DNA of 64,000 nt, from positions 62,001 through 126,000 of the forward strand of contig CASFPE010000018.1 in NCBI GenBank assembly GCA_949296575.1. The letters are read 5' to 3'. Made by a program: the position numbers and the translations under genes. The stretch is from an uncultured Bacteroides sp. GTDB lineage: Bacteria > Bacteroidota > Bacteroidia > Bacteroidales > Bacteroidaceae. The notes under the pieces were generated by a model, which was not told the origin of the DNA, searched no databases, and was given only the letters and a program-made list of their open reading frames with translations. The number at the start of each line of letters is the position of its first letter. Position 1 is the stretch's first letter. Positions 1 to 8,132 of this stretch are shown piece by piece.

Positions 1-8
1 GTCGCGGC

Positions 9-782
9 CTACTTGATGTTGGCGCGTATGCGGGCGAGGTACTGCTTCATGCCTTCCGCGTCGCGGCGGGTGATGATGTCGAGCAGGCGTTTCAGTTCGG
101 TGCGGATGCCCTCCACCTGTGCCGGGGTGCGGGGGTTGAAGAGGATTTCCTGCAAGAGGTAGTCGTCTTCCGACAGCAGCCCTTGGGCGATGGACATGTG
201 GCGCTTGAAGGTGGTGCCGGGCGCGTCCTGGTGTTTCATGACGGCGGCGAACACGAGGGTGGACACGAAGGGGATGGAGAGGGAGTAGGCCACGGTGTCG
301 TCATGCTCCTCGAAGGTGTATTCGAAGATGCGGAGGCCGAGCGACTGGTAGAGGTCCTTGAAGAACACCTTCCCGAGGTGGTCGCCCTCGCTGATGATGA
401 TGGCGTTCTCGCTGCTTAGGTTGCTGAGGCTGGCAAAGGTGGGCCCGAACATGGGGTGGGTGGAGACGTAGCGGAAGCCGCACCCGGCGTAGAATGCTTT
501 CAGCCCCGTCTTCACGGAGGCGATGTCGCTGAGGATGCAGCCTTTGGGCAGCACGGGCATGACGTTGCGGAACGCTTCCAGGGTGTATTTCACGGTGGCG
601 GCGTTGATGGCGAGTTCCGGCTCGAAGTCTTTTATCTCCTCCAGCGTGGTGAAGCGGCAGGTGTTGTACACGAAGCGCAGCTGGAGCGGGTTGGTGTCGT
701 ACACGGCCGTCTCGTGCCGGAAGCTGAGGAGGTCGGTGAAGAAGGAGCCCATCTTCCCGGCTCCCAATATCAGTATTCTCAT
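9..782 (-). CDS. tyrA: Prephenate dehydrogenase
   Basis: Oxidative decarboxylation of prephenate to 4-hydroxyphenylpyruvate with NAD(P), the tyrosine branch of aromatic synthesis, cytosolic. The N-terminus carries the Rossmann motif GAGKMGS (residues 7-13). The family signature HPMFGP is at 109-114. At 257 residues it is a compact monofunctional form with no fused chorismate mutase or ACT domain; the mutase is supplied by the upstream bifunctional gene. It is the last gene of the pheA operon, separated from the preceding stop by a 93-bp repeat-rich spacer. The stop codon lies only 8 bp from the window edge, so the gene is complete. Confidence 0.93.
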   Translation of the reverse strand: MRILILGAGKMGSFFTDLLSFRHETAVYDTNPLQLRFVYNTCRFTTLEEIKDFEPELAINAATVKYTLEAFRNVMPVLPKGCILSDIASVKTGLKAFYAGCGFRYVSTHPMFGPTFASLSNLSSENAIIISEGDHLGKVFFKDLYQSLGLRIFEYTFEEHDDTVAYSLSIPFVSTLVFAAVMKHQDAPGTTFKRHMSIAQGLLSEDDYLLQEILFNPRTPAQVEGIRTELKRLLDIITRRDAEGMKQYLARIRANIK

Positions 783-785
783 TTT

Positions 786-873
786 GGTAGTAGTTAGTAG
801 CTGGTAGTTAGTAGTCGGTAGTTAGTAGCTGGCAGTTGGCAGTTCCTGACTGCTGGCTACTGACTACTGGCTG
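786..873. repeat. GTAGT-type direct repeats with long imperfect hairpin
   Basis: The spacer between the DAHP synthase/mutase gene and tyrA is made of 14-bp direct repeats of the form GGTAGTTAGTAGYY (copies at 803 and 817, a longer one at 786), followed by an inverted set. Positions 818-836 and 849-867 can pair over 19 bp with three mismatches, all tolerable as G-U in one RNA strand. No gene fits here. It could affect mRNA stability or tyrA expression within the operon. Confidence 0.6.
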
Positions 874-875
874 CT

Positions 876-1937
876 TCATTCATTGATAATCTCCATTTGC
901 TGGCGCACGCTTTCCTCGTGGACGGCCTCGAATACCTTCTTGATGAATCCGGCGTCCATGCCGCAGGCGGCTCCCTGCGCCCCCCGCTTTTCGAGGATTT
1001 CGTTGTACCGCCCGGCCTGCAGCACGGTCATGTTGTGTTCCTTCTTGAAGGTGCCTATCTCGCGGCACACCCTCATGCGCTTGGCCAGCACTTCGATGAG
1101 CGTGTTGTCGCACTCGTCGATTTGGTGGCGCAGTTCGTTGAGGTTCTCGGTGGTCTGCGTCTCCTTGCGGATGACGAGGAGGTTGAGGATATAGTCGAGT
1201 ATGTCGGGGGTGACCTGCTGGGCCGCGTCGCTCCAGGCGGCGTCGGGGTTGCAGTGGCTCTCTATGATGAGCCCGTCGAAGTTCAAGTCCATGGCCTGCT
1301 GGCAGAGGGATGCGATGAGTTCCCTCTTCCCGCCGATGTGGCTGGGGTCGCAGAAGATGGGCAGTTCGGGGATGCGGCGGCGCAGTTCGATGGGGATGTG
1401 CCACTGCGGCAGGTTGCGGTATATCTTCTTGTCGTAGGAACTGAAGCCCCGGTGTATGGCGGCCAGCCGTCGCAGCCCGGCGTTGTTGATGCGCTCCAGC
1501 GCGCCGATCCACAGTTCGAGGTCGGGGTTCACGGGGTTCTTCACCAGGACAGGGATGTCCACGCCCCTCAGCGCGTCGGCTATCTCCTGCACGGCAAAGG
1601 GGTTGGCCGATGTCCGCGCCCCTATCCAGAGGAGGTCGATGCCGTGCTTCAGGGCTTCGTACACGTGCTTGGCCGTCGCCACTTCGGTGGCCACGTACAT
1701 GCCGGTCTCGCGTTTCACTTCCTTGAGCCATGCCAGTCCTTCCACGCCGATGCCTTCGAAGCCTCCGGGTTTGGTGCGGGGTTTCCAGATGCCTGCCCGG
1801 AATATCTTGATGCCTTTGGATGCCAGCTGGCGGGCAGTTTCCATCACTTGTTCTTCTGTCTCTGCGCTGCATGGGCCTGCAATGACGATGGGCCTTTCAG
1901 GCTCGATGCCGGGGAGTAAGATTGATTCTAATTCCAT
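876..1937 (-). CDS. Bifunctional DAHP synthase / chorismate mutase (type II)
   Basis: Joins the first step of the shikimate pathway (PEP + erythrose-4-phosphate to DAHP) to chorismate mutase. The N-terminal class I DAHP synthase/KDO8P-synthase-like barrel (about residues 12-255) has GPCS (21-24), KPRT (52-55), DPSHIGG (197-203) and SHCNPD (227-232). The C-terminal AroQ helical domain spans about 264-349 (NELRHQIDECDNTLIEVLAKR). I start at the ATG of MELESILLPG (1937). A frame-open extension to 2018 would run into the aminotransferase gene. The start lies 20 bp after that gene's stop. In fusions of this type the mutase domain often gives feedback control of the synthase; that is family knowledge, not visible here. 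Confidence 0.92.
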   Translation of the reverse strand: MELESILLPGIEPERPIVIAGPCSAETEEQVMETARQLASKGIKIFRAGIWKPRTKPGGFEGIGVEGLAWLKEVKRETGMYVATEVATAKHVYEALKHGIDLLWIGARTSANPFAVQEIADALRGVDIPVLVKNPVNPDLELWIGALERINNAGLRRLAAIHRGFSSYDKKIYRNLPQWHIPIELRRRIPELPIFCDPSHIGGKRELIASLCQQAMDLNFDGLIIESHCNPDAAWSDAAQQVTPDILDYILNLLVIRKETQTTENLNELRHQIDECDNTLIEVLAKRMRVCREIGTFKKEHNMTVLQAGRYNEILEKRGAQGAACGMDAGFIKKVFEAVHEESVRQQMEIINE

Positions 1938-1957
1938 GGTTGTACGGTTTGTTATGG

Positions 1958-3136
1958 TTACAGTTGTATTTGTTTGATGCGTTCCAATGCTTCCCGCAGG
2001 CGTTCCTCCTTGCAGCAAAGCGAAATGCGGATGTGCCGTGCGCCGTTGGAGCCGAAGATGAATCCGGGCGTGATGAACACGCGGGCCTCGCGCAGCACCT
2101 TTTCGGTGAGCTTCTCGGCATCGGCATAGCCGTCAGGTATCCGCCCCCAGAGGAACATGCCCGCCTGGCGGCTGTCGAAGGTGCAGCCAAGCGCCTGCAT
2201 GATGCTTTCCGCCCATTGCCTCCGCCGGCGGTAGAGGTTGACGTTCATCTCCTGGTGCCATTCGGGGGCATTCTGGAGGGCTTGCGCGGCGGCCAGTTGG
2301 ATGCAGCGGAAGGTGCCGGAATCGATGTTGCTTTTCACCTTAAGCACCCATTGGACGAACTGTGGGTTGGAGGCGAGCATGGCCACGCGCCATCCGGGCA
2401 TGTTGTGGCTCTTGCTCATGGAGTTGAACTCGATGCAGCATTCCTTTGCCCCCTCCACGGCCAGCAGGCTGATGGGCTTGTCGTTGAGGATGAAGCTGTA
2501 CGGGTTGTCGTTGACCACGACGATGGCGTGCTTCCGTGCGAAGTCCACTAACCTGCGGTACAGGTCCATCGAGGCGTTGGCGCCGGTGGGCATGTTGGGG
2601 TAGTTGGTCCACATCAGCTTGACGCGGCTCAAGTCCATGCGCTCCAGTTTGTCGAAGTCGGGCATCCATCCGTCTTCCTCCTTCAGGTTGTAGTTCACCA
2701 CCTTTGCGCCGAGCAGCTTGCTCAGCGAGGTGTAGGTGGGGTATCCGGGGTTGGGGACAAGCACTTCCTCTCCGGGGTTCACGAAAGCCAAGGTGACGTG
2801 GAGGATTCCTTCCTTTGAACCGATGAGGGGTTGTATCTCCTTGCCGGGGTCGAGGCTCACGCCATACCATCTCTTGTACCATTGCGCGAAGGCTTGCCGC
2901 AGTTCGGGGATGCCGGTGGTGGGCTGGTATCCATGCACGTCGGGTCGCACGGCGTTTTCGCAGAGCGTGCGTATGGTTTCTTCCGAGGGAGGCATGTCGG
3001 GGCTTCCTATTCCCAAACTGATGACATCCTGCCCTTCGGCGTTCATCCGTGCTATTTCTTTCAGCTTGCGTGAAAAGTAGTATTCGCTCACTTCTTCCAG
3101 CCTGTCGGCCGGTCGTATGCGGTCTGTTGCTTCCAT
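1958..3136 (-). CDS. PLP-dependent class I/II aminotransferase, probably aromatic
   Basis: A 392-residue fold-type I aminotransferase. The PLP lysine is K242 in SMSKSHNMPGWR, the cofactor/substrate motif NYPNMPTG is at 178-185, and GYPTY is at 131-135. It sits between pheA and the DAHP synthase/mutase in a single operon. This suggests it transaminates phenylpyruvate and 4-hydroxyphenylpyruvate, or prephenate, in the last steps of Phe/Tyr synthesis; the substrate is inferred from context only. The ATG at 3136 (MEATDRIRPADRL) is preferred over an upstream frame extension because it begins 11 bp after the pheA stop. Aspartate or LL-diaminopimelate aminotransferase are sequence-level alternatives. 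Confidence 0.88.
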   Translation of the reverse strand: MEATDRIRPADRLEEVSEYYFSRKLKEIARMNAEGQDVISLGIGSPDMPPSEETIRTLCENAVRPDVHGYQPTTGIPELRQAFAQWYKRWYGVSLDPGKEIQPLIGSKEGILHVTLAFVNPGEEVLVPNPGYPTYTSLSKLLGAKVVNYNLKEEDGWMPDFDKLERMDLSRVKLMWTNYPNMPTGANASMDLYRRLVDFARKHAIVVVNDNPYSFILNDKPISLLAVEGAKECCIEFNSMSKSHNMPGWRVAMLASNPQFVQWVLKVKSNIDSGTFRCIQLAAAQALQNAPEWHQEMNVNLYRRRRQWAESIMQALGCTFDSRQAGMFLWGRIPDGYADAEKLTEKVLREARVFITPGFIFGSNGARHIRISLCCKEERLREALERIKQIQL

Positions 3137-3147
3137 ATCCTTGTGTA

Positions 3148-3993
3148 TTAGCAGTTGGTTTTGAATGAAGTGTATTCCCCCAGTATCTTCAGTTCCTTGG
3201 TGAGAGGGGAGATAGCGTCCAATGCCTGCCGGTAGCGCAGGTAGTCGTTGAATGTCAGGTCCACGTAGAACAAATATTCCCATTCCCTCCCGATGATGGG
3301 GAGCGATTGTATCTTGGTGAGGTTCATCTTGTAGAACGAGAGGATGGAAAGCACTTGCGAGAGGCTTCCTTCCGTGTGGGGCAGCGAGAACACGATGCTT
3401 GCCTTGTCTATGGAGGCGTTTTTATTCCTTGTGTCATCGGCTTTCCATGCATCGGCCACCACCAAGAAGCGGGTGAAGTTATGCTTGTTGGTTTCGATGC
3501 CTTCCTGCAATATCTTCATCCCGTAAAGTTGCGCGGCGGCTTTCGAGCAGATGGCAGCATGCCCGTGGAGCCGGTTCTTTTGGATGGTCTCGGCACTCAG
3601 TGCGGTGTCTTCCGTTTCCACGACCTTAAGCGCAGGATGACTGTCCAAAAATTCCCTGCACTGCATTAGGGCGATGGGGTGGGAGTTCACTTCGGTCAAG
3701 TCGTCCCAGTCTTCGTCGGGCAGGCAGACGATGCTGTGTGAGATGCGCAGTTTGTATTCGCCGATAATGCGGGTGTTGCTGTCGCGTAGCAATTCATGGT
3801 TTTGCAGGAGACTTCCCGCAATGGTGTTTTCTATGGCCAGCATGCCGAGCGCAAGGTTGTCTTCCTTGATGCAATTGAACACGTCGGCAAAGGTGGAGCA
3901 GCATTCCAGCGTGATTTCTTCATCGTTGAAGTAATTGTGTGCTGCAATGTCGTGGTATGAACCCAATGTCCCTTGTATGGCTACTTTTTTCAT
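3148..3993 (-). CDS. pheA: Prephenate dehydratase with ACT domain
   Basis: Converts prephenate to phenylpyruvate. The 281-residue protein has a periplasmic-binding-like dehydratase domain (1 to about 185) with the catalytic TRF motif at 174-176. A C-terminal ACT regulatory domain (about 197-275) follows. In the ACT domain the usual GALV and ESRP Phe-binding motifs read EGSLS (208-212) and QSLP (229-232), so allosteric Phe binding may be altered. It is first in the operon. AAAGGA precedes the ATG by about 8 nt. Directly upstream is a rho-independent terminator and a Phe/Tyr-rich leader, so expression is probably attenuated by charged tRNA-Phe/Tyr levels. Confidence 0.95.
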   Translation of the reverse strand: MKKVAIQGTLGSYHDIAAHNYFNDEEITLECCSTFADVFNCIKEDNLALGMLAIENTIAGSLLQNHELLRDSNTRIIGEYKLRISHSIVCLPDEDWDDLTEVNSHPIALMQCREFLDSHPALKVVETEDTALSAETIQKNRLHGHAAICSKAAAQLYGMKILQEGIETNKHNFTRFLVVADAWKADDTRNKNASIDKASIVFSLPHTEGSLSQVLSILSFYKMNLTKIQSLPIIGREWEYLFYVDLTFNDYLRYRQALDAISPLTKELKILGEYTSFKTNC

Positions 3994-4011
3994 CTGTTTG
4001 TCCTTTAAAAT

Positions 4012-4040
4012 AAAAAAATCCCGCCTCTTGGAAGCGGGAT
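4012..4040 (-). terminator. Attenuator terminator upstream of pheA
   Basis: On the minus strand, ATCCCGC (4040-4034), a 9-nt loop and GCGGGAT (4024-4018) form a perfect 7-bp stem followed by a run of T. It lies between the leader peptide stop (4073) and the pheA start (3993), so it must be read through for operon expression. Confidence 0.9.
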
Positions 4041-4096
4041 TCAGTTGTTATTTGATTGATGTGATTATCGATTCATATATACAAGTTCCCGCTTCC
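4030..4096 (-). promoter_or_regulatory. Antiterminator pairing segments of the pheA attenuator
   Basis: The minus-strand segment GGAAGCGGGA (4096-4087, within the last leader codons) is perfectly complementary over 10 nt to TCCCGCTTCC (4039-4030), which contains the 5' arm of the terminator. Pairing of these two excludes the terminator. A ribosome stalled on the FFFYFYF codons would leave segment 4096-4087 free. A ribosome reaching the stop at 4073 would cover it and allow termination. This is the classical attenuation logic, inferred from complementarity. Confidence 0.88.
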
Positions 4097-4153
4097 CTTA
4101 CTGCTAAAGTAAAAGTAAAAAAAGAAAGAAAATGTATAGTTAAACGACTTCAT
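4073..4153 (-). CDS. Phe/Tyr-rich leader peptide of the pheA operon
   Basis: A 26-codon ORF (ATG at 4153, TGA at 4075-4073) too short for normal gene calling. It contains seven Phe and four Tyr codons, with the dense core FSFFFYFYF at residues 8-16. It sits about 25 nt after a good TANNTTTG promoter box and overlaps the antiterminator segment, exactly as a control peptide should. The density of both Phe and Tyr codons fits an operon that makes both amino acids (pheA and tyrA). Function is inferred from architecture; there is no homologue I can name. Confidence 0.88.
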   Translation of the reverse strand: MKSFNYTFSFFFYFYFSSKGSGNLYI

Positions 4154-4179
4154 ATATGTTTTTTTGTTCGTTGATGCGG

Positions 4180-4208
4180 CAAAAGTAATGAATTTATTTT
4201 AAATGCAA
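4180..4208 (-). promoter_or_regulatory. Promoter of the leader-pheA operon
   Basis: Minus strand TACTTTTG (4187-4180) matches the Bacteroidetes -7 box TANNTTTG exactly; TTG at 4208-4206 lies 18 bp upstream as a -33 element. The predicted start of transcription is about 20 nt before the leader ATG. Confidence 0.75.
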
Positions 4209-4300
4209 GCATTTGTCGCTCTTTTTTTCAACGGCAAGTGGAAAAGGTGGCGTGGATGCCTTGCAAGCGGTTGACTATGACATGTTTGCTGGACGCGGAA

Positions 4301-4360
4301 ATTACTACGTAGTAGTCTGCTCACTACTACGTAGTAGTTGGTTCATTACTGCGTGGTAGT
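4301..4360. repeat. Tandem palindrome array A (3 x 22 bp)
   Basis: Three 16-bp palindromic units begin at 4301, 4323 and 4345, an exact 22-bp period with 6-bp spacers (CTGCTC, TGGTTC). The middle copy is the perfect palindrome ACTACTACGTAGTAGT; the first differs by one base and the third by three. It occupies the spacer 12 bp beyond the stop of the TPR gene and about 90 bp before the pheA promoter. Confidence 0.85.
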
Positions 4361-4372
4361 TTTTGGGGAACG

Positions 4373-5329
4373 TCATAGAGGCACGTTGGCATACAAGTCC
4401 CTGAAGTTGTCGAACTCCCCGTTGATGCGTTGTTCTTCTTCGGGGTTCAGTTCCATGGATTTCTTCACGTCCTCGATGGATCCTTGCTTGTCGCCTTTCA
4501 TGAGCTTGGTGCGCCCGCGTTCGCGGTAGGCTGCGGCAAACTGCGGTAGCGTTTCAATGGCTTCGTCGTAGCAGGCAATGGCTTCGTCTAATTTCCCTTC
4601 TTTGGCGAGCAATGCGCCAAGGTGCAGGTATGCTTGCTCGTTGAAGGGGTTGGTTTCGATGATTTGGGCGTATGCTGCCTGTGCGCCTTCGTTGTCTTCG
4701 AGGGTTTCTTTCAGCTTCCCTTGCAGGAGCAGGGCGTTTTCTTCTTCAGGGTTGCAGGCCAATACGGCTTTTATGTCTTCTTGTGCCTCCGTGCCTTGCT
4801 GCATGCTCATCAGGATTTCTGCCCTCAACAGGCGCGCATCGGTGTAGTCATCTTTCTTTTGTATAGCTACGGTGAGGTGGGCGATGGCGTTGAACTCATC
4901 TTTCAGTCCATGTTCGGCTTTGGCCATGAGCAGGTATGCGGCAGGGTTTTCCGTGGCCAGTTCTTTTGCTTTCGTGGCGGCGTTTTTCATCCTTTCATAG
5001 TCTTCCAGCATGAAATAAACGTTGGCTAGCATGATGTGCGTGTTGCCTTGTTCCGGCCATAAGGCGGCCATTTCTTCCAGCACGTCGCGTGCTTCTTCCA
5101 GTTCATGGGTTTGGATGAGGGTGTTGGCCAAGAAATTCATGGTTCCCATTTCCTTGTGGATGGCAATGGCTTCGTAGAAGCAACGGATGGCATAATCAGC
5201 CCTGCCCATGCGCAAGGCGCGTATGCCGTCATATTTGAATATCTCGAAGTTCTTCTTGTTGTTTCTTTCTTGTTCGGCTTGTGGGTCTTCGGCCTTCCCG
5301 CCGAAGATCGATTTCAGGAAGTTTGCCAT
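4373..5329 (-). CDS. Tetratricopeptide repeat protein
   Basis: A 318-residue protein composed almost wholly of TPR helices from about residue 40 to 300 (for example EEARDVLEEMAALWPEQ and GKLDEAIACYDEAIETLPQ). It has no signal peptide or membrane segment, so it is probably a cytosolic scaffold. The N-terminus MANFLKSIFGGKAEDPQ is followed by a charged stretch. I use the ATG at 5329, not a frame-open extension to 5608 that would run through a promoter and a hairpin. The partner is unknown. Confidence 0.82.
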   Translation of the reverse strand: MANFLKSIFGGKAEDPQAEQERNNKKNFEIFKYDGIRALRMGRADYAIRCFYEAIAIHKEMGTMNFLANTLIQTHELEEARDVLEEMAALWPEQGNTHIMLANVYFMLEDYERMKNAATKAKELATENPAAYLLMAKAEHGLKDEFNAIAHLTVAIQKKDDYTDARLLRAEILMSMQQGTEAQEDIKAVLACNPEEENALLLQGKLKETLEDNEGAQAAYAQIIETNPFNEQAYLHLGALLAKEGKLDEAIACYDEAIETLPQFAAAYRERGRTKLMKGDKQGSIEDVKKSMELNPEEEQRINGEFDNFRDLYANVPL

Positions 5330-5365
5330 ATTGGTAATTCTTTGTTGATGTTCATTTGATGCGTG

Positions 5366-5373
5366 CAAAGATA
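5366..5373 (-). promoter_or_regulatory. Candidate -7 box of the TPR gene
   Basis: TATCTTTG on the minus strand, 37 bp before the TPR gene start, fits TANNTTTG. No convincing -33 box is seen. Confidence 0.5.
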
Positions 5374-5498
5374 ACACAAAAAAGCGAGATGCTGAGAAAA
5401 TCACGGAAATATGATTGGAAATTAATGATTTATGAGGATTTCGCGGTTTGAATAAACTTCGTTCGTTACGTGATTCAAGGATGTTTTTACAAATAAGG

Positions 5499-5540
5499 GA
5501 GGAATCTTGATTTGATATTTTAAGTCTGTCAAGATTCCTC
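5499..5540 (-). terminator. Hairpin ending the lipoprotein/TonB-like transcript
   Basis: GAGGAATCTTGA (5499-5510) and TCAAGATTCCTC (5529-5540) form a perfect 12-bp stem 10 bp past the stop of the lipoprotein gene. The T run is stronger on the plus strand (5541-5545), so it may terminate in both directions. Confidence 0.65.
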
Positions 5541-5549
5541 TTTTTAGCA

Positions 5550-6179
5550 TCATTTGCCAGATATGTTATTCCATTTCTTTTCTTTGAACTCCGTGATGAA
5601 TTGCACACACGACTTCAATCCGTCTATATATCCGAAAAGGTAATCGGCTTCTATTTCGTCGGAAGAGTCATATTCGTCTCTGTTATCATATTGAACAACG
5701 ATTTCATCCCATTGATTACCATCGTAAGCGAAATGTATTAATATGCCATGATGGGTAATGTATTGCCGAGTTGTTTTATAGCGACAAGTCTGTGTGTTTA
5801 TTTGCCGTCCTATATCCTCAAGTGCAGAGATTAATTCGTTCAAAGCAGATAGCGAATAGATATTTCCCCTATTGAAGAATCCTTCACGCTGCCCTGTGGT
5901 TCGGTTTTCCAAAATAATCACTGACATGGTGCTTTCCTTGTTTTCTCCCCAACTATATATGCTGCATACTGGTTCTGCAGCAATCACTCCGAATCTATCC
6001 ACATATTCACCCGGCAGATTCATCCATGCCGAATAGTCTTCATTCAATTCGTTGGAAGTTATTGCAACTGTTTCTTCTGTCCCTAAATCAACTGTGTTAT
6101 TTTTCTCATTGTTGCAGCTAAAGCAATACAGGCATGCAACGAACAAGGGCAGTAGCTTTGTACTATTTCTATGTTTCAT
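5550..6179 (-). CDS. Hypothetical lipoprotein
   Basis: A 209-residue protein with a lipoprotein-type signal. A hydrophobic stretch ends in CFSC, with Cys22 the likely lipid anchor followed by Asn/Glu/Lys residues. The remainder is soluble and acidic, with a Cys at about 105. No family recognised. It begins 10 bp after the stop of the TonB-like gene and probably shares its transcript. The block is visibly more AT-rich than the flanking housekeeping genes. Confidence 0.7.
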   Translation of the reverse strand: MKHRNSTKLLPLFVACLYCFSCNNEKNNTVDLGTEETVAITSNELNEDYSAWMNLPGEYVDRFGVIAAEPVCSIYSWGENKESTMSVIILENRTTGQREGFFNRGNIYSLSALNELISALEDIGRQINTQTCRYKTTRQYITHHGILIHFAYDGNQWDEIVVQYDNRDEYDSSDEIEADYLFGYIDGLKSCVQFITEFKEKKWNNISGK

Positions 6180-6189
6180 ATTAAATTAT

Positions 6190-7419
6190 TTATTGAAGTC
6201 TGAATGCAATCGGTAATGTATATCTCGTTCGAACATTTTTCCCTCCCTGTTGGCCGGGTATCCAGCGAGGCATGTTATTAATCACCTTCAATGCTTCGTT
6301 ATCCAAAGACGGGTCAACGCTGCGTGTGACTTGTGCATTCGAAATAGAACCATCGCGATTTACCACGAATGACACAAACACACGGCCTTGAATCCCATCT
6401 TTTTGTGCATCTTCGGGATATTGCACATGCGTTGAGAGATATTCCATTAATTTGGTGTCTCCGCCAGGGAATTTCGGCATTTGTTCTACTAAGTCAAATA
6501 CCTCACCTTCGTTAGGGGCTTCAATTTTTCCTATGACTACAATTTCTTTAAAAGGAATGCCCTCATATTTTTCTTGTTCTGAACCAAATCCACTTTCTTC
6601 TTTTATTTTTTCGACAATCGTCCTTATTTCTACTCCAAATATTTCAGGCATCAGGCCATCTTCAAGATATGAGTAATTGTTCTCTCCTTGTTTGGAATAT
6701 ATTTTTTCTTGGCAAATCAGCTTGCCCACTATGGTAGAGTCTTTGTCAGGATTATACGCGACAAGATATTCTTGGGGATTGACATCATTAAATTCGTATC
6801 TCGTAATTTCACCTGTCGATTCGTTTTTTGTTTGTTTGGCGACCAATAATCCATGTACATACTTCTCAGTATCCTCATAAAGGTTGCCATATGATTTGTA
6901 ATTCTTAGTCCAAGTTCCATCGGGAAAACCTTCTTCGTCAAATTGGCCAGTCAGAGTCCAATCTTCGTTTCGTGTTTTCGTGACTTTCTTCACTTTCTTC
7001 ACTTGGCCTGTTATTCTGTTGTTTCTCATTTGGAAGATGGTTCCCGCATTATTCAACGTTCCTTCCATTCGTCCATCTGCATAATTGATAACGGCTGAAA
7101 AGTCTGCGAAAGTGATGCCTTCACCTGCTGTTTTGTTTTTGTAAGTCCACGTCCCGTCTTTTACGCCGTTTTTGTAGTTTCCAGAGGCAGATATTGTTGT
7201 AGCGTACGAGATATTCATCCCTCCTCCTACGCCTATTCCTTTATCAACTTTATTGTATGTGAACTTCCCGTGCTTCACCCTTTCCCCATTCTCGTCTTCA
7301 TAGTAGGTATAGGTAGCTTTTCCGTTTTTGTACAGGCCGCTGTACGTTTTGAGGGTTTGTCCAACACTTGCGTGTACCGTAAGCATCATCAATACGGTTG
7401 GGATAATAATCTGTTTCAT
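6190..7419 (-). CDS. TonB C-terminal domain protein with MORN-like repeats
   Basis: A secreted 409-residue protein. The signal peptide ends at about residue 20 (HASVGQ). The middle carries YwqK/MORN-like units (GLYKNGKATYTYYE, GNYKNGVKDGTWTYKN, GQFDEEGFPDGTWTKNY). A TonB C-terminal domain spans about 312-408, opening with VEQMPKFPGGD and containing GRVFVSFVVNRDGSI. The last part resembles the many Bacteroidetes energy-transducer-like TonB proteins, but the usual N-terminal membrane anchor is replaced by a cleavable signal. It may therefore act as a periplasmic adaptor and not a classic TonB. It is followed at once by a lipoprotein. Confidence 0.72.
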   Translation of the reverse strand: MKQIIIPTVLMMLTVHASVGQTLKTYSGLYKNGKATYTYYEDENGERVKHGKFTYNKVDKGIGVGGGMNISYATTISASGNYKNGVKDGTWTYKNKTAGEGITFADFSAVINYADGRMEGTLNNAGTIFQMRNNRITGQVKKVKKVTKTRNEDWTLTGQFDEEGFPDGTWTKNYKSYGNLYEDTEKYVHGLLVAKQTKNESTGEITRYEFNDVNPQEYLVAYNPDKDSTIVGKLICQEKIYSKQGENNYSYLEDGLMPEIFGVEIRTIVEKIKEESGFGSEQEKYEGIPFKEIVVIGKIEAPNEGEVFDLVEQMPKFPGGDTKLMEYLSTHVQYPEDAQKDGIQGRVFVSFVVNRDGSISNAQVTRSVDPSLDNEALKVINNMPRWIPGQQGGKNVRTRYTLPIAFRLQ

Positions 7420-7637
7420 GTTCTCAAATAATTTAATTCTTGTTCTTGTTACAAATTTTGATCTTATTATAATGACAAAAGCTATCGTATCGTATCATCA
7501 TTGGTCACAGCACTGTCTTTGCTGCTATGTTCTATCTTTTTTTACAGATACAGTCCAATACCATAAGCCGCAACAACTGATGATATATAAAAGGCCAAAT
7601 ATGCGCTTGTATAGCTCATTGTCACGAATTTCGGCTA

Positions 7638-7856
7638 TCATATGGTCGTATGAAGAAATATGACGAACTGAAATAATCCGGTATATATGTCGTAATCAAC
7701 ATCATACCACGTATGTATTCTATAATAGATAGCATCTACTACAAGTATGCCGAGAAGCACAATCATATATACAATGTACCCTCCCAATCCGGCATTTGTA
7801 TGTTTTGACCTTTCGATCAACTCTGACACTTCTTGTGTTTCTTCATCATTTAACAT
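7638..7856 (-). CDS. Small membrane protein, unknown
   Basis: A 72-residue protein with one clear transmembrane segment (GGYIVYMIVLLGILVVDAIYY, about 25-45) and a second hydrophobic stretch at the C-terminus (GLFQFVIFLHTTI). The N-terminus is acidic. It starts 14 bp after the zinc-ribbon protein gene and is probably co-transcribed with it. No family recognised. The following 218 bp (7420-7637) hold no gene I can support. Confidence 0.5.
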   Translation of the reverse strand: MLNDEETQEVSELIERSKHTNAGLGGYIVYMIVLLGILVVDAIYYRIHTWYDVDYDIYTGLFQFVIFLHTTI

Positions 7857-7870
7857 ATTTATCAGATTAA

Positions 7871-8131
7871 TTAATTGAACAACTTAACTATATAACTTAT
7901 TATGCCATCGATAAGTGCATATAAAACGGGAATGGCAAATGCGCCTAACATCACGATATTTATAATTCGTTGAATAGGCGATGAAGTATGACTTTTTTCT
8001 CCGGACTTTTCTACACCAGTGCTTATAGCCCTATTCAAACAACGGTTTGAACAATAGAATGAAGGGAATAACCATCGTCCATAATATATACCGTTTTCAA
8101 CCTCCCGTCCGCACCAATTACATTTACCCAT
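7871..8131 (-). CDS. Small zinc-ribbon-like membrane protein
   Basis: An 86-residue protein. CNWCG at the N-terminus (C4, C7) and a later C-x3-C (FYCSNRCLNR) suggest a four-cysteine metal site. A C-terminal hydrophobic helix (IVMLGAFAIPVLYALIDGII) follows. The start lies 1 bp from the upstream UDG-like gene's stop, so the two are probably translated from one mRNA. Function unknown. Confidence 0.55.
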   Translation of the reverse strand: MGKCNWCGREVENGIYYGRWLFPSFYCSNRCLNRAISTGVEKSGEKSHTSSPIQRIINIVMLGAFAIPVLYALIDGIISYIVKLFN

Positions 8132-8132
8132 G

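Noticed and set aside
897..1919. Long plus-strand open frame (340 codons) opposite the DAHP synthase/mutase
   Set aside because: It is a GC-driven antisense shadow of a gene with intact catalytic motifs; its translation shows no domain and no promoter.
5541..5545. Plus-strand terminator for an unseen gene at 5330-5498
   Set aside because: No plus-strand gene with coding character precedes it; the hairpin serves the minus-strand transcript ending at 5550.
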